Notes: generated by a model from the letters alone, not told the origin. Shown: positions 26,150 to 34,439, counted from the stretch's first letter. The stretch: 64,000 nucleotides of DNA from CAYLUN01 sp964386865 (GCA_964386865.1 CAYLUN010000016.1:1-64000); one strand, 5' to 3'. Program-made: numbers and translations.

Positions 26150-27115
26150 TCAAGGCTGAGCACGCTTGAACAGGTGCGAGCCGCCCGGCATGTGGCAGGT
26201 GGCGCAGGTCGCGTCGCCCGGAGCCTGGGGCGCGTGCTTCGCCATCGTTTTCTCGCCGTGGCACTTTTGGCACAGCTCGTTCACCGGCTTCTGCAGCTGG
26301 TGGTCCGTCCCGGACACAGGCCCGTGGGGATCGTGGCAGTCGCTGCAGATGACATTCATCCGCATGTGCTTGCTGCGGGCCAGCTCCGTATACTTCGGGC
26401 CCGGCTTAGGCTTGGACGCGAACGCGAAGAACTTCGAAAGGTCATCGCCCGGGCGGAAATCGACCGGAAACGGGTGAACCTTAGCCCTATCTTTGCCGTC
26501 TGCGTGGCACTGGCCACACACCATCGCCCGGCGCTCCGCAGAGAGGGAGTGGAGAGCGAGCATCTTCGTCTTACCGCCATCACGCGCGTGCAGGCCGCCC
26601 GGGCCGTGGCAGGATTCGCAGGTCACGCCCATCGCCCGCCACTGCATCGAGGTCACGTCGTAACAGGTGACATGGCAGCCCAGGCACTGGCTGCGTGCGT
26701 CGACCACAGGCTGCCCGAGCCACTGCTCGCCGCGAACATCCCAGCGATAGGGCAGCAGCATGAACGAGGCGTCGCAGTAACGCTGCTCGCCGCGCCCGGC
26801 GCCAAACGCGTACGCGATCGACTCGCGCCGAAGGGGGCTATCCGCCGTGAAAGGAGCGACCACCTTCGACGGCTCTGCGCGGGCGTCGAACAGGGTGCCT
26901 GCGTGCGCACTCTTCGAGAAAGCCTCGGTCAGCGTCCGGTGAAAATCCGGCGGATGGTTGGTCGCGGCCAGGCCGCGGTGACAGGTCGTGCAGACGGCGG
27001 GACCCACGTAGGCTGAGGCAGCGGCATCTCCTTCGGCGGCACAGCGCGCCACCCCTGCGCACAGCGCCGCGCCAGCCAGCGCACCTCCGATGATACTGTT
27101 GAAGGCTCTTATCAT
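26150..27115 (-). CDS. Exported heptaheme c-type cytochrome
   Basis: A roughly 321-residue periplasmic protein. Seven CxxCH haem-binding sites are visible: CTTCH, CLGCH, CESCH, CGQCH, CSDCH, CQKCH and CATCH. The signal peptide runs from 'MIRAFNSIIGGALAGAAL' to 'ARCAA'; an ATG five codons upstream (27130) is an alternative start. 'TCESCHGPGGLHA' and 'CSDCHDPHGPVSGT' resemble cytochrome c554 / DmsE / NrfB-like multihaem domains. It heads the nine-gene run that includes an exported flavoprotein. Multihaem cytochromes carry electrons in the periplasm or to external acceptors; the partner here is not known. No cytochrome-maturation genes are in the window. Confidence 0.88.
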   Translation of the reverse strand: MIRAFNSIIGGALAGAALCAGVARCAAEGDAAASAYVGPAVCTTCHRGLAATNHPPDFHRTLTEAFSKSAHAGTLFDARAEPSKVVAPFTADSPLRRESIAYAFGAGRGEQRYCDASFMLLPYRWDVRGEQWLGQPVVDARSQCLGCHVTCYDVTSMQWRAMGVTCESCHGPGGLHARDGGKTKMLALHSLSAERRAMVCGQCHADGKDRAKVHPFPVDFRPGDDLSKFFAFASKPKPGPKYTELARSKHMRMNVICSDCHDPHGPVSGTDHQLQKPVNELCQKCHGEKTMAKHAPQAPGDATCATCHMPGGSHLFKRAQP

Positions 27116-27236
27116 GTCTAGAGCGTCCATTGCGTTTAGTGAAAGCGCGGGGCAACACTCTGGGTTCGCTGAGGCCCCCGCAGGCGCTCGCGTTCGCAGG
27201 GCTCATAGTTTATCAGCGACGCCCGCTGCCGTCGTG

Positions 27237-27531
27237 CACAAAATCGCACCTGGACGGGTCTGCGCACCGAAACCTACGCGCGCCTCGGGAGGGTGCGATT
27301 TTACTTCGTTGCATCGCACCCAGAAGTCAGAATTCAGGAGTCAGAATTCAGAATTGCTTCGCAACGACTTACATACGAAAGCGCCGCCCAAAAAGGTGTC
27401 TCCCAAAGAGGAGACAGGAAGAATCTCGCGCGAATCGGACATAACTCGTTGGCATCCAACTCCTGAATTCTGGCTTCTGGCTTCTGAATTCTGTGCGATT
27501 GCAATAGTTTGCAATCGCACCCGCCTCGGGA
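27237..27531. repeat. Compound palindromic element with AATTCAG heptad repeats
   Basis: The motif ATCGCACC or its complement occurs at 27243, 27294, 27313, 27494 and 27514. AAAATCGCACC (27240-27250) is inverted at 27292-27302. A degenerate heptad tract built on AGTCAG/AATTCAG (27321-27355) is inverted at 27461-27492. CGCCTCGGGA is duplicated at 27281-27290 and 27522-27531. The element ends in a perfect hairpin: GTGCGATTGCAA (27493-27504), loop TAGT, TTGCAATCGCAC (27509-27520). There is no transposase, and the EcoRI-like AATTC content is unlike the GC-rich surroundings. This looks like a miniature mobile or REP-type element. Confidence 0.65.
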
Positions 27532-27538
27532 TGATACT
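27509..27538 (+). promoter_or_regulatory. Candidate promoter for the NYN gene inside the hairpin arm
   Basis: TTGCAA (27509-27514) and GATACT (27533-27538) are 18 bases apart. The -35 hexamer lies in the right arm of the perfect hairpin of the repeat element, so the element may supply the promoter. Confidence 0.3.
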
Positions 27539-27653
27539 TTACCCATAGACAGCCCCCACGGTTTTTGGCATAGTAGTTCTCCCTCGAAACGCACAGTGGT
27601 GACGCTTACGCGGGACCCGGGGAATATTAACAGCTCACGGAAAGGCTAATAGT

Positions 27654-28463
27654 ATGTCGGTAAAAACAATGATCTTCGTGGACGGAAGCTGGCTGTACCA
27701 CAGCCGCCAGGCCCTGTTCGAGTCGCTCGGCGAAGAGAGCGGGTTCGAAATCGATTACAAGCGCATCCCGGACATTATTGCCCATCAGATCGCTGACGTC
27801 CTCGATGCGGAAGTGGACGTCGTCCGCACGAACTATTTCGGGACGATCCCCGCCAACAAGCAGGGTTACAACCCGGCCAAGCAAAAGGCCTTCTACGAGT
27901 TTCTGGCGCTGCAGTGCGCGTACGACACCGAGATCTTGGAAATCGACTTCCGGCGCGAGCCGCACGCCCGTCCGGACGACAAGTGGGTCAATGTCGCGCT
28001 CGCCGCAGCGATGCTCTATTTCGCCGCTATCCCGGGCGCGTACGACGTCGCCACCATCGTCGCCGGCGACGCGGACTACATCCCGCTTCTGCGGCGCGTG
28101 CGCGCCATGGGCAAGCGCGTGCAGATCGTGGGCATGAACAACCTGGACGGCAAGTTCCTCACCAGCGCCATGCTGCTCACGACGGCCGGTATACAAGACA
28201 TGCCTCCGATCTTCTTGGACGAGCACGCGCAGCAGATCCGCCTGGTACGCGAGGAACAGCGCCGCACCTGCAAGAACTGCGGGCGCGAGGAAAGCACAAC
28301 CTGGGCAGGGCCCGACTTCTTCTGCTCCAACTGCCGCACCGAACACCGCAAGCAGGTGCGCGTGTGCGACACGTGCGGGCGCGAGGAGGAGACCACCTGG
28401 GACAAACCGTTCTTCTACTGCTCGGCCTGCCGCAGCAAACACCGCGAAACCGAGACCACCTAA
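27654..28463 (+). CDS. NYN-domain (LabA/DUF88-type) putative RNase with two zinc ribbons
   Basis: A 269-residue protein. Residues 1-190 form a NYN (PIN-like) domain: 'MIFVDGSWLYHS' carries the first catalytic Asp (Asp10), and 'VATIVAGDADYIPLLRRV' the later acidic pair (Asp139, Asp141); 'KWVNVALAAAM' has a further conserved region. The C-terminus adds two tandem zinc-ribbon-like units with the same pattern: Cys206/209/224/227 and Cys238/241/256/259 ('CKNCGREESTTW', 'CDTCGREEETTW'), evidently a duplication. A GGAAAGG site precedes the ATG. NYN proteins are predicted metal-dependent RNases; the ribbons would suit RNA or ribosome binding. It lies 12 bases upstream of the corrinoid-activator-like gene, so the two are probably cotranscribed. 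Confidence 0.85.
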   Translation: MSVKTMIFVDGSWLYHSRQALFESLGEESGFEIDYKRIPDIIAHQIADVLDAEVDVVRTNYFGTIPANKQGYNPAKQKAFYEFLALQCAYDTEILEIDFRREPHARPDDKWVNVALAAAMLYFAAIPGAYDVATIVAGDADYIPLLRRVRAMGKRVQIVGMNNLDGKFLTSAMLLTTAGIQDMPPIFLDEHAQQIRLVREEQRRTCKNCGREESTTWAGPDFFCSNCRTEHRKQVRVCDTCGREEETTWDKPFFYCSACRSKHRETETT

Positions 28464-28475
28464 AGGGGACGGGAG

Positions 28476-30104
28476 ATGACCCACCCGGTCACCTTCATAC
28501 CTGCCGGCAAGACAGTCCACGTGCCGGATCACACGAGCGTTCTTCAGGCCGCCATACAGGCAGGCCTGTTGGTGAACGCGCCCTGCGGAGGTGGCGGTAT
28601 CTGCGCCAAGTGCCGCGTACTCGTCCACTCCGGCGAGGCCGCGGTAGGCGGCTCCGCGCACCGGCTGACCGGGGAGGAGGCGGCGCGCGGCTGGCGCCTC
28701 GCCTGCGCAACCAAGGTGACCGGCCCTCTCACCGTCGAAATCCCCGCCTCATCGCGGCTGGAGCGGCTCGACTCTATCCTCGTGGACGGCGACCCCATCT
28801 CGGTCCGTCACGACCCGCATACCGCCGGCAAGCTCGGCGTCGCCTTCGACCTCGGCACCACCACGGTCGCGGGCACGCTCTTCGACCTCCATTCGGGGCT
28901 CGAGCGGGCCACGCATGCGCTGATGAATCGGCAGATCTTGCTGGGCGACGACGTCATCAGCCGCATCAATGCGGTGCGCACCAACCCCGCGGCCCTCACC
29001 GTCCTGCAAGGGCATGCGGTGCGCTCGCTCAACGACATCACCCATGCGCTCTGTGACGAGTGCGGGGAGAGCCCCGCGTCGATCCACCGGCTGGCGGTGG
29101 CTGGCAACACGACCATGCAGCAGCTCCTGCTCGGCCTCGACCCGTCGCCTCTCGGCGAGAAGCCATTCACGCCGGCCTTCGTCGCCGCGCAAACGCTCCC
29201 CGCCTCGCGCCTCGGGCTCGACTGCCACGCCGAGGCGACCCTCGCGGTTTTCCCGCAGATCGGCGGTTTCGTGGGCGGCGACACGGTGGCGGGCCTGCTG
29301 GCCGCGCACTTCGACACGCTCGCGCACCCGACGCTCCTCGTCGACATCGGCACAAACGGCGAGATCGCCATCCTGAAGGACGGCGCCATCTACGCGGCCT
29401 CCACGGCAGCCGGCCCCGCCTTCGAAGGCGCGCGCATCAGCCAAGGCATGCGCGCCACGGTCGGCGCGATCGACCAGGTCTGGCTCCACAACGGCGATCT
29501 CCGCTGCCACGTGATCGGCGACGGCGAGCCAGGCGGGCTCTGCGGCTCCGCGCTGGTCGATGCGGCGGCCGTCCTGCTCCGCCTCGGACTCATCGACACC
29601 ACGGGCGCGCTCGGCCTGCCAGAGCCGCGCCCCGCCGCACTCACCGACGCGCTCGCACGACGGCTGGTTGAGGGAACAAAGGGCAACGCCTTTGTCTTGG
29701 CCTACGGCCCTGACGGCGCGCCGCGCGTGAAGCTGACCCAGCAGGATGTGCGCGAGCTTCAGCTCGCGTCCGGCGCGATCCGCGCCGGCATTGAAGCCCT
29801 GCTCCGGAAGGCCGACCTCCCGCTCCGCGCCCTCGACGCCATTCTCCTGGCCGGCGGGTTCGGCAACTACATCCGGCGTGAGAACGCCCAGCGCATCGGC
29901 CTCCTGCCGCCGGTCCACTACCTCGCGATCCGCTTCATCGGCAACGCCTCCCTCACCGGCGCGAAGCGCGCCTTGCTTGCGCAGGCTGAGCTGTCCCGCG
30001 CCGAGGCGCTGCGCGCCCGCACCACCCATGTCGAGCTGGCCTCTGAGCCGCACTTCGCGGACCTGTTCATGGAGCACATGCTGTTTCCGGAAGAAGGCGC
30101 CTAG
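28476..30104 (+). CDS. Corrinoid activation/regeneration-type protein (2Fe-2S ferredoxin + ASKHA, DUF4445)
   Basis: A 542-residue cytosolic protein. The N-terminal ferredoxin-like domain has 'APCGGGGICAKCRV' and 'LACATK', giving Cys37, 43, 46 and 77 as [2Fe-2S] ligands. The rest is an actin/hexokinase-like (ASKHA) ATPase: 'GVAFDLGTTTVAGTLFDL', 'LAVAGNTTMQQLLLG', 'LLVDIGTNGEIAIL', 'AAGPAFEGARI', 'ILLAGGFGNYI'. This architecture is that of RACo/RamA-like reductive activators that restore Co(I) in corrinoid proteins using ATP. No corrinoid protein, methyltransferase or acetyl-CoA synthase gene is in the window, so the client is unknown. It ends 11 bases before the convergent PQQ-like gene. Confidence 0.88.
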   Translation: MTHPVTFIPAGKTVHVPDHTSVLQAAIQAGLLVNAPCGGGGICAKCRVLVHSGEAAVGGSAHRLTGEEAARGWRLACATKVTGPLTVEIPASSRLERLDSILVDGDPISVRHDPHTAGKLGVAFDLGTTTVAGTLFDLHSGLERATHALMNRQILLGDDVISRINAVRTNPAALTVLQGHAVRSLNDITHALCDECGESPASIHRLAVAGNTTMQQLLLGLDPSPLGEKPFTPAFVAAQTLPASRLGLDCHAEATLAVFPQIGGFVGGDTVAGLLAAHFDTLAHPTLLVDIGTNGEIAILKDGAIYAASTAAGPAFEGARISQGMRATVGAIDQVWLHNGDLRCHVIGDGEPGGLCGSALVDAAAVLLRLGLIDTTGALGLPEPRPAALTDALARRLVEGTKGNAFVLAYGPDGAPRVKLTQQDVRELQLASGAIRAGIEALLRKADLPLRALDAILLAGGFGNYIRRENAQRIGLLPPVHYLAIRFIGNASLTGAKRALLAQAELSRAEALRARTTHVELASEPHFADLFMEHMLFPEEGA

Positions 30105-30115
30105 CGAACACCGCG

Positions 30116-31564
30116 CTAGCGGTTCTGACCGACGTCAAGACAGTAGAGCCGCGCGCTGTCGCGCAGGTAGAGCCGGCCTCCGGCGAGCACGAGCGGCCCC
30201 CACGCGTCGCGCCCCTTGCCGCCCATGACCGCATGCCGGGCCAGCCGCCTGTACCCCTCGCGCCCCACGCGCGCCAGCGTCAGCGTGCCGGCGTCATCCA
30301 GCACGTACATCAGCCCCTCGGCTGTCGCCACATACGGCCCCAGGCCGAACGTGTCTTCCTTGCCGCTCGCCCAGATCCGCTCGCCTTCGGGCGTCATGCA
30401 CACGAGCTGCTGGCGGTCGCCGCCGCCGTCGCTCGGCAGCACGGCATAGAGCAGCCCGCCGAGAAAAATAGGCGTCTGCTGCTCGCTCGCAAACTGCTTG
30501 CGGTCGGTCTTGAACAGCAGCTCGGCCTGCCAGGTGCCGCCCGCGTCGCGCGCCACCCGGAACATCGCGCCGCCCGACCCGTAGCCCGCCGTCATGAAAA
30601 AGCGCCCGCCGTCCAGCGGCACCGGCGACGGCGCGATTACGCTCGGCTGGAACGCGCCGGCTCGCCACAGCAACTTTCCGCGCTCGGCGCCGTCTGCCGC
30701 CACGCCCACGATCCCGCCCAGCGCGGCATACACGTACTGCCTCACGCCCGCCGCCTCCAGCGTCATCACCGACGCATGCGACATCGTGAGCCCGCCCGGA
30801 TTGGGCGTCTCGAACACCGTCGCGCCGCTCGTTACGTCGATGCCGCACAGCAGCACATTCGTGCCCGCAGGCGCCAAGACAGCCACGCCCTGCTCGATCA
30901 GCGGGCACTGGCCCGCATACCAGAGCGGCACCTGCGCGCCGTAGCGCTGAGCCAGGCTGAACCCCCACCGGTAGGCTCCGTTCGTCGCGGAAAGGCCCAG
31001 CACGTGGCACTGCGGGCCGACCGTCACGACCACGTCGCCGTCTGTCGCCGCGACCGTTCGCGAAATGCCGTGGTTACGCTTGGTTTTGACTGCGTAGAGG
31101 TGCTCCCAGCGGCCCTGTCCGGTGTCCGCGTTGAGGCAGCGCAGCGAGTCGCCGCCCCGCGCTTCATCGTAGTCCAAAAGGTAGAGGCAGCCGCCCGACA
31201 GCGCGGGCATGGCGTGCCCGTCGCCCATCGGAACGCTCCACAGCACGCGCGGCCCGCCCGCCGGCCACGCGGTCGCCAGAGCGCCCGCCTCGCGGCTCAC
31301 GTTATCGCGCTCAGGCCCGCGGAACCCCGGCCACCTGCCCGACGCTTCTCCAGCCGGAACCTCAGGGTGCGACTTGAAGCAGCCGGCCAGCACCGCCTCG
31401 CCCGCGGCCGCCCGGGCGACCGCGGCCTGCTCAGCCAGCGAACCTTCCGGGCGAGCCGACCGCACGGCCATGGGCGCGGCCTCGCGCGACAGCCAGGCAC
31501 GCAACGCCCACGCGGCCAGAAAAGCCGCCCCCGCCGTCGTCAACGCTGGAACGAATCGCCTCAT
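30116..31564 (-). CDS. Exported PQQ-binding-like beta-propeller protein
   Basis: About 482 residues from the ATG at 31564 (AAGGGAG ribosome site); the longer upstream frame is arginine-rich and is not kept. A membrane anchor or signal ('ALTTAGAAFLAAWALRAW') is followed by 'WPGFRGPERDNVS', a typical opening of the PQQ-like propeller family in PVC bacteria. Propeller strands include 'LYLLDYDEARGGDSLRCLNA', 'VVVTVGPQCHVLGLSATN', 'LLCGIDVTSGATVFETPN' and 'RLYCLDVGQNR' at the C-terminus. No dehydrogenase active site is evident, so a structural or assembly role is as likely as catalysis. It is 74 bases downstream of the DUF116 fusion on the same strand. Confidence 0.82.
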   Translation of the reverse strand: MRRFVPALTTAGAAFLAAWALRAWLSREAAPMAVRSARPEGSLAEQAAVARAAAGEAVLAGCFKSHPEVPAGEASGRWPGFRGPERDNVSREAGALATAWPAGGPRVLWSVPMGDGHAMPALSGGCLYLLDYDEARGGDSLRCLNADTGQGRWEHLYAVKTKRNHGISRTVAATDGDVVVTVGPQCHVLGLSATNGAYRWGFSLAQRYGAQVPLWYAGQCPLIEQGVAVLAPAGTNVLLCGIDVTSGATVFETPNPGGLTMSHASVMTLEAAGVRQYVYAALGGIVGVAADGAERGKLLWRAGAFQPSVIAPSPVPLDGGRFFMTAGYGSGGAMFRVARDAGGTWQAELLFKTDRKQFASEQQTPIFLGGLLYAVLPSDGGGDRQQLVCMTPEGERIWASGKEDTFGLGPYVATAEGLMYVLDDAGTLTLARVGREGYRRLARHAVMGGKGRDAWGPLVLAGGRLYLRDSARLYCLDVGQNR

Positions 31565-31638
31565 AGTCTCCCTTGCGTAGGCGGGCGCCGAGGCGTGGCC
31601 CAGCCACCGAACCGCGAACCTCTCCAGCCCTCGTTCGC

Positions 31639-33243
31639 CTATTTCAGCATCTTCATCATGATGCGCCTCAACAGCCGCTTCAGCCCCGTGTGCTGAAGGC
31701 CCGACACCACGCGCTCGGTCTCGTGCCGGTAATGCGCGTACAGCAGTTCGACGCGCGTGTGCAGGCCCGCCGCCTGAACCGCGTCGATCAGCCGCAGCCG
31801 CCCTTCCGCGTCGCCCTTCCACACCGCATCCAGCGCTCCGCGCACATCCCCGTTGTCGCTGAGGCAGGCCACCGCGAGAAACAGCGTGGGGCGCATGGCC
31901 AGCATGTCGGCCGCGCGGCCGCGCACCGACCGGAAGTCCTCGATGTCGTCCTGGATCTGGTACGCCGTGCCGACCGCCCGGCTGAAAGCCGAAAGCTGCG
32001 CGCAGAGCGCCGCATCCGCCCCGGCCGCCAGCGCGCCCACAAGCACCGCGACCTCAAAAGCCGCAGCCGTCTTCTGCTCATAGATCCTCAGCACGGCCGC
32101 TTCGGAAACGGGCGACGGGCGGCGGCAGAACGCCAGCTCCTCGCCCTGCCCCAGGCACAGCTCGCGGTGCCCGCGTGCGGCGGCCACAGTCATTTCCGCG
32201 CGCACGTCGCCCGCGAACTCGGCCGAGGCCAGCAGCCGGTAGCCTTCGCCGATCAGGTAGTCGCCCGCGTTGATCGCCGCGGGCACGCCGTAGCGCCGGT
32301 GCACCGTGGGCTCGCCGTAGCGCTCGTCGTCGTTGTCTTCGATATCGTCGTGAATCAGCGAGGCCTTGTGGAAGCACTCCACCGCGACGGCCGCCGGCCT
32401 GATCCGCTCAATGTCGCCTCCTGCGGTCTCGAACACGGCGGCCGTAAGCATCGGGCGCCACCGCTTCCCGCCGGTCATCAGCCACTCCCGGCCCACGCGC
32501 TGCGCTTCCGCCACCCCCGTTCCCATGAGCGCGTCCAGCGCGTCAGGCGCGAACCAGCGGCGCACCACCGCGGCGACGGCATCGAGGTCGGTCACGCCGT
32601 CTGACAGCGCGGGCTTGCGCACGCGGATAATGTCGAGCGCCCAGGGGACGTCGACCGTGGTGTGCACGCAGCCGTCCGCCAGCAGAGGGATGCCCTGCCC
32701 GGGAATCGCATGCGTGTTCATGATCGGAAAAATGCGGCGCAGCGCCTCCAGGCAGCCCACGCCGATGACGGCGTCGACTTTGCCGCTGGTCAGCAGCTTG
32801 CTGACAACCGTCGTGCCCTCCGCCACCAGCGTCACGTAGCCAAGCCGGTCAGCCTCCGCCTGCAAGGCGTGGATCGAGCAGCCCCCGCACTGCGCGCAAA
32901 GCAGGCCGAGCCCGTCGCGCTCCGCCCGGCAGACCTCTGCGTCCGCCAGGCACTGCGGCAGCAGCAGGAGGCGGCGCTCGTACGGAACACCCGCCACCAC
33001 GTCCGCCCACAGCACGTTGTTCAAGAGCACGGAGACGTAGGCCAGCTCCTCGGGCCTGGCCGACACGGCGGCGGCCGCGCAGTGAGCGTGCGCGCCAAGC
33101 TCTTCGGCCGTAAGCGGCGGCACCAGGCGCTCGCTCGCCACGTAGGCCGCGACCGCACGCTCTAGCGCCAGCCGCCTCTCGTGCTCCGTCGGCACGAACA
33201 GCCGTGCCGCGCCTGACTCCAGTATGTCCGACTCTTTCTTCAT
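31639..33243 (-). CDS. DUF116 - polyprenyl diphosphate synthase fusion protein
   Basis: A 534-residue two-domain protein. Residues about 1-210 are a DUF116 domain with 'LLLLPQCLADAEVCRAERDG', 'LLCAQCGGCSIHALQAEADR' and 'VDAVIGVGCLEALRRIF'; Cys98, 105, 116, 119, 122, 164 and 192 could bind a metal or Fe-S cluster. Residues about 225-534 are an all-alpha trans-polyprenyl synthase: 'TGGKRWRPMLTAA', first aspartate-rich motif 'LIHDDIEDNDDERYGEP' (Asp299, 300, 303) and second 'YQIQDDIEDF' (Asp432, 433, 436). Both catalytic motifs are intact. The start at 33243 is supported by a promoter immediately upstream; the longer frame overlaps queA. The product chain length is not clear from sequence. Confidence 0.87.
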   Translation of the reverse strand: MKKESDILESGAARLFVPTEHERRLALERAVAAYVASERLVPPLTAEELGAHAHCAAAAVSARPEELAYVSVLLNNVLWADVVAGVPYERRLLLLPQCLADAEVCRAERDGLGLLCAQCGGCSIHALQAEADRLGYVTLVAEGTTVVSKLLTSGKVDAVIGVGCLEALRRIFPIMNTHAIPGQGIPLLADGCVHTTVDVPWALDIIRVRKPALSDGVTDLDAVAAVVRRWFAPDALDALMGTGVAEAQRVGREWLMTGGKRWRPMLTAAVFETAGGDIERIRPAAVAVECFHKASLIHDDIEDNDDERYGEPTVHRRYGVPAAINAGDYLIGEGYRLLASAEFAGDVRAEMTVAAARGHRELCLGQGEELAFCRRPSPVSEAAVLRIYEQKTAAAFEVAVLVGALAAGADAALCAQLSAFSRAVGTAYQIQDDIEDFRSVRGRAADMLAMRPTLFLAVACLSDNGDVRGALDAVWKGDAEGRLRLIDAVQAAGLHTRVELLYAHYRHETERVVSGLQHTGLKRLLRRIMMKMLK

Positions 33244-33254
33244 GTTGACAGTCC

Positions 33255-33282
33255 AGTATATCCAACCGGCCGATAAAAACAA
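33255..33282 (-). promoter_or_regulatory. Sigma70-like promoter for the DUF116 fusion (near-leaderless)
   Basis: On the minus strand TTGTTT (33282-33277) and TATACT (33260-33255) are 16 bases apart. The expected start, near 33248, is only about five bases before the ATG at 33243, and no Shine-Dalgarno sequence is seen, so the mRNA may be leaderless or nearly so. Confidence 0.5.
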
Positions 33283-33302
33283 ACCCTTCCCTCGCCGCCG
33301 CT

Positions 33303-34439
33303 TCACACGACCAACATGCAGTCGCCGTAGCTGAAGAAGCGGTATCGCTCGCGAACGGCCTCGCGGTACGCGGCCATGACCGCCTCGCGCCCCGCGAGCG
33401 CCGAGACCATCATGAGCAACGTCGACTGCGGCAGGTGGAAGTTCGTCAGGAGCACGTCGGTCGCGAGGAACGCGTACGGCGGGTAAATGAACATCGCGCT
33501 CGAGCCGGACGCAGCCACCACGCGGCCGCCGTGCGCTGCCGCCACCGTCTCCAGCGTGCGCACGCTCGTGCTGCCGACGCAGACCACGCGGCCGCCCCGC
33601 GCGCGGCACGCCGCGACCGCATCAGCCGTTTCCTGCGGCACCGCGTAGCGCTCCGGATCCATACGGTGCTGCTCGACCGTCTCGGCTTTCACCGGCTTGA
33701 AGGTGCCGGGGCCGACATGCAGCGTCACAAAGGCGCGCCGCACGCCGCCCTTCTCCAACTCGGCGAAAAGCGCGTCGCTGAAGTGCAGGCCGGCGGTCGG
33801 CGCCGCCACCGCGCCCGCCTCGCGGGCGTAGATCGTCTGGTAGCGCTCGCGGTCCAGCCGCGCCTGCTGCGCGCCGCCGCTGCGGTGGATGTAGGGCGGC
33901 ACCGGCGTAAGCCCGTGCTGCTCCAGCAGCTCCATGAGCGGGCGCTGCGAGCGGAAGCGAACGGCCCACGTGCCGTTGTCGCGCTTCGCGACCATCTCCG
34001 CCTCAAGCTGGCCGGCGGCGAAGACCGCGCGCTGGCCCGGGCGTATGGGCCGTCCCGAGCCGGTGATGCACTGCCAGCAGACGATCTGCTCCTCCGGCGG
34101 GCGGCCGCCACCGCCAGCCGCTTCGGCGGCGCCCGGCGGCTCGAGGGAACACTCGCTCTGCCCGCCGCTTCCGGCGGGCAGAGACTCGAGCAGCAGCAGC
34201 TCGACCCCGCCACGCGTATCCGCCCAGTGCCCCTGCACGCGAGCCGGAAAAACCCGCGTGTCGTTGAGAACCAGCAGGTCGCCCTCAGCGAGGTACCCCG
34301 GCAGGTCGGCGACGCGGCGGTGCTCGACGCGTCCATCCGAGCGGTGCAGCACCAGCATGCGCGAGGCGCCGCGCTCGGCGGGCGGCTCCTGCGCGATCAG
34401 CTCTGGCGGCAGGTCGTAGTCGAAGTCTCGTGTCTGCAT
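33303..34439 (-). CDS. queA: S-adenosylmethionine:tRNA ribosyltransferase-isomerase
   Basis: A 378-residue enzyme that transfers the ribosyl part of SAM to preQ1-modified tRNA to give epoxyqueuosine. 'DFDYDLPPELIAQEP' is the standard N-terminus, 'GDLLVLNDTRVFPAR' and 'REAGAVAAPTAGLHFS' are family signatures, with 'VTLHVGPGTFKPV' and 'LTNFHLPQSTLLMMVSA' toward the C-terminus. A glycine/alanine-rich insert near residues 95-130 ('PPGAAEAAGGGGRPPEE') is not usual. It is 19 bases downstream of nadB on the same strand. tgt and the preQ1-synthesis genes are not in the window. Confidence 0.95.
   Translation of the reverse strand: MQTRDFDYDLPPELIAQEPPAERGASRMLVLHRSDGRVEHRRVADLPGYLAEGDLLVLNDTRVFPARVQGHWADTRGGVELLLLESLPAGSGGQSECSLEPPGAAEAAGGGGRPPEEQIVCWQCITGSGRPIRPGQRAVFAAGQLEAEMVAKRDNGTWAVRFRSQRPLMELLEQHGLTPVPPYIHRSGGAQQARLDRERYQTIYAREAGAVAAPTAGLHFSDALFAELEKGGVRRAFVTLHVGPGTFKPVKAETVEQHRMDPERYAVPQETADAVAACRARGGRVVCVGSTSVRTLETVAAAHGGRVVAASGSSAMFIYPPYAFLATDVLLTNFHLPQSTLLMMVSALAGREAVMAAYREAVRERYRFFSYGDCMLVV

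Larger units (their letters stand above)
27131..27653. other. Intergenic region between divergent operons, mostly repeat element
   Basis: This 523-base gap separates the divergent cytochrome operon and NYN gene. Most of it (27237-27531) is an AT-rich palindromic repeat element, listed separately. No coding frame in it looks real. A candidate plus-strand promoter for the NYN gene lies at its right end (27509-27538). I could not identify a convincing promoter for the cytochrome operon. Confidence 0.6.

Noticed and set aside
33244..33609. Upstream extension of the DUF116 fusion into queA
   Set aside because: The extension is arginine-rich, overlaps queA in another frame, and lies upstream of a well-placed promoter for the shorter start.
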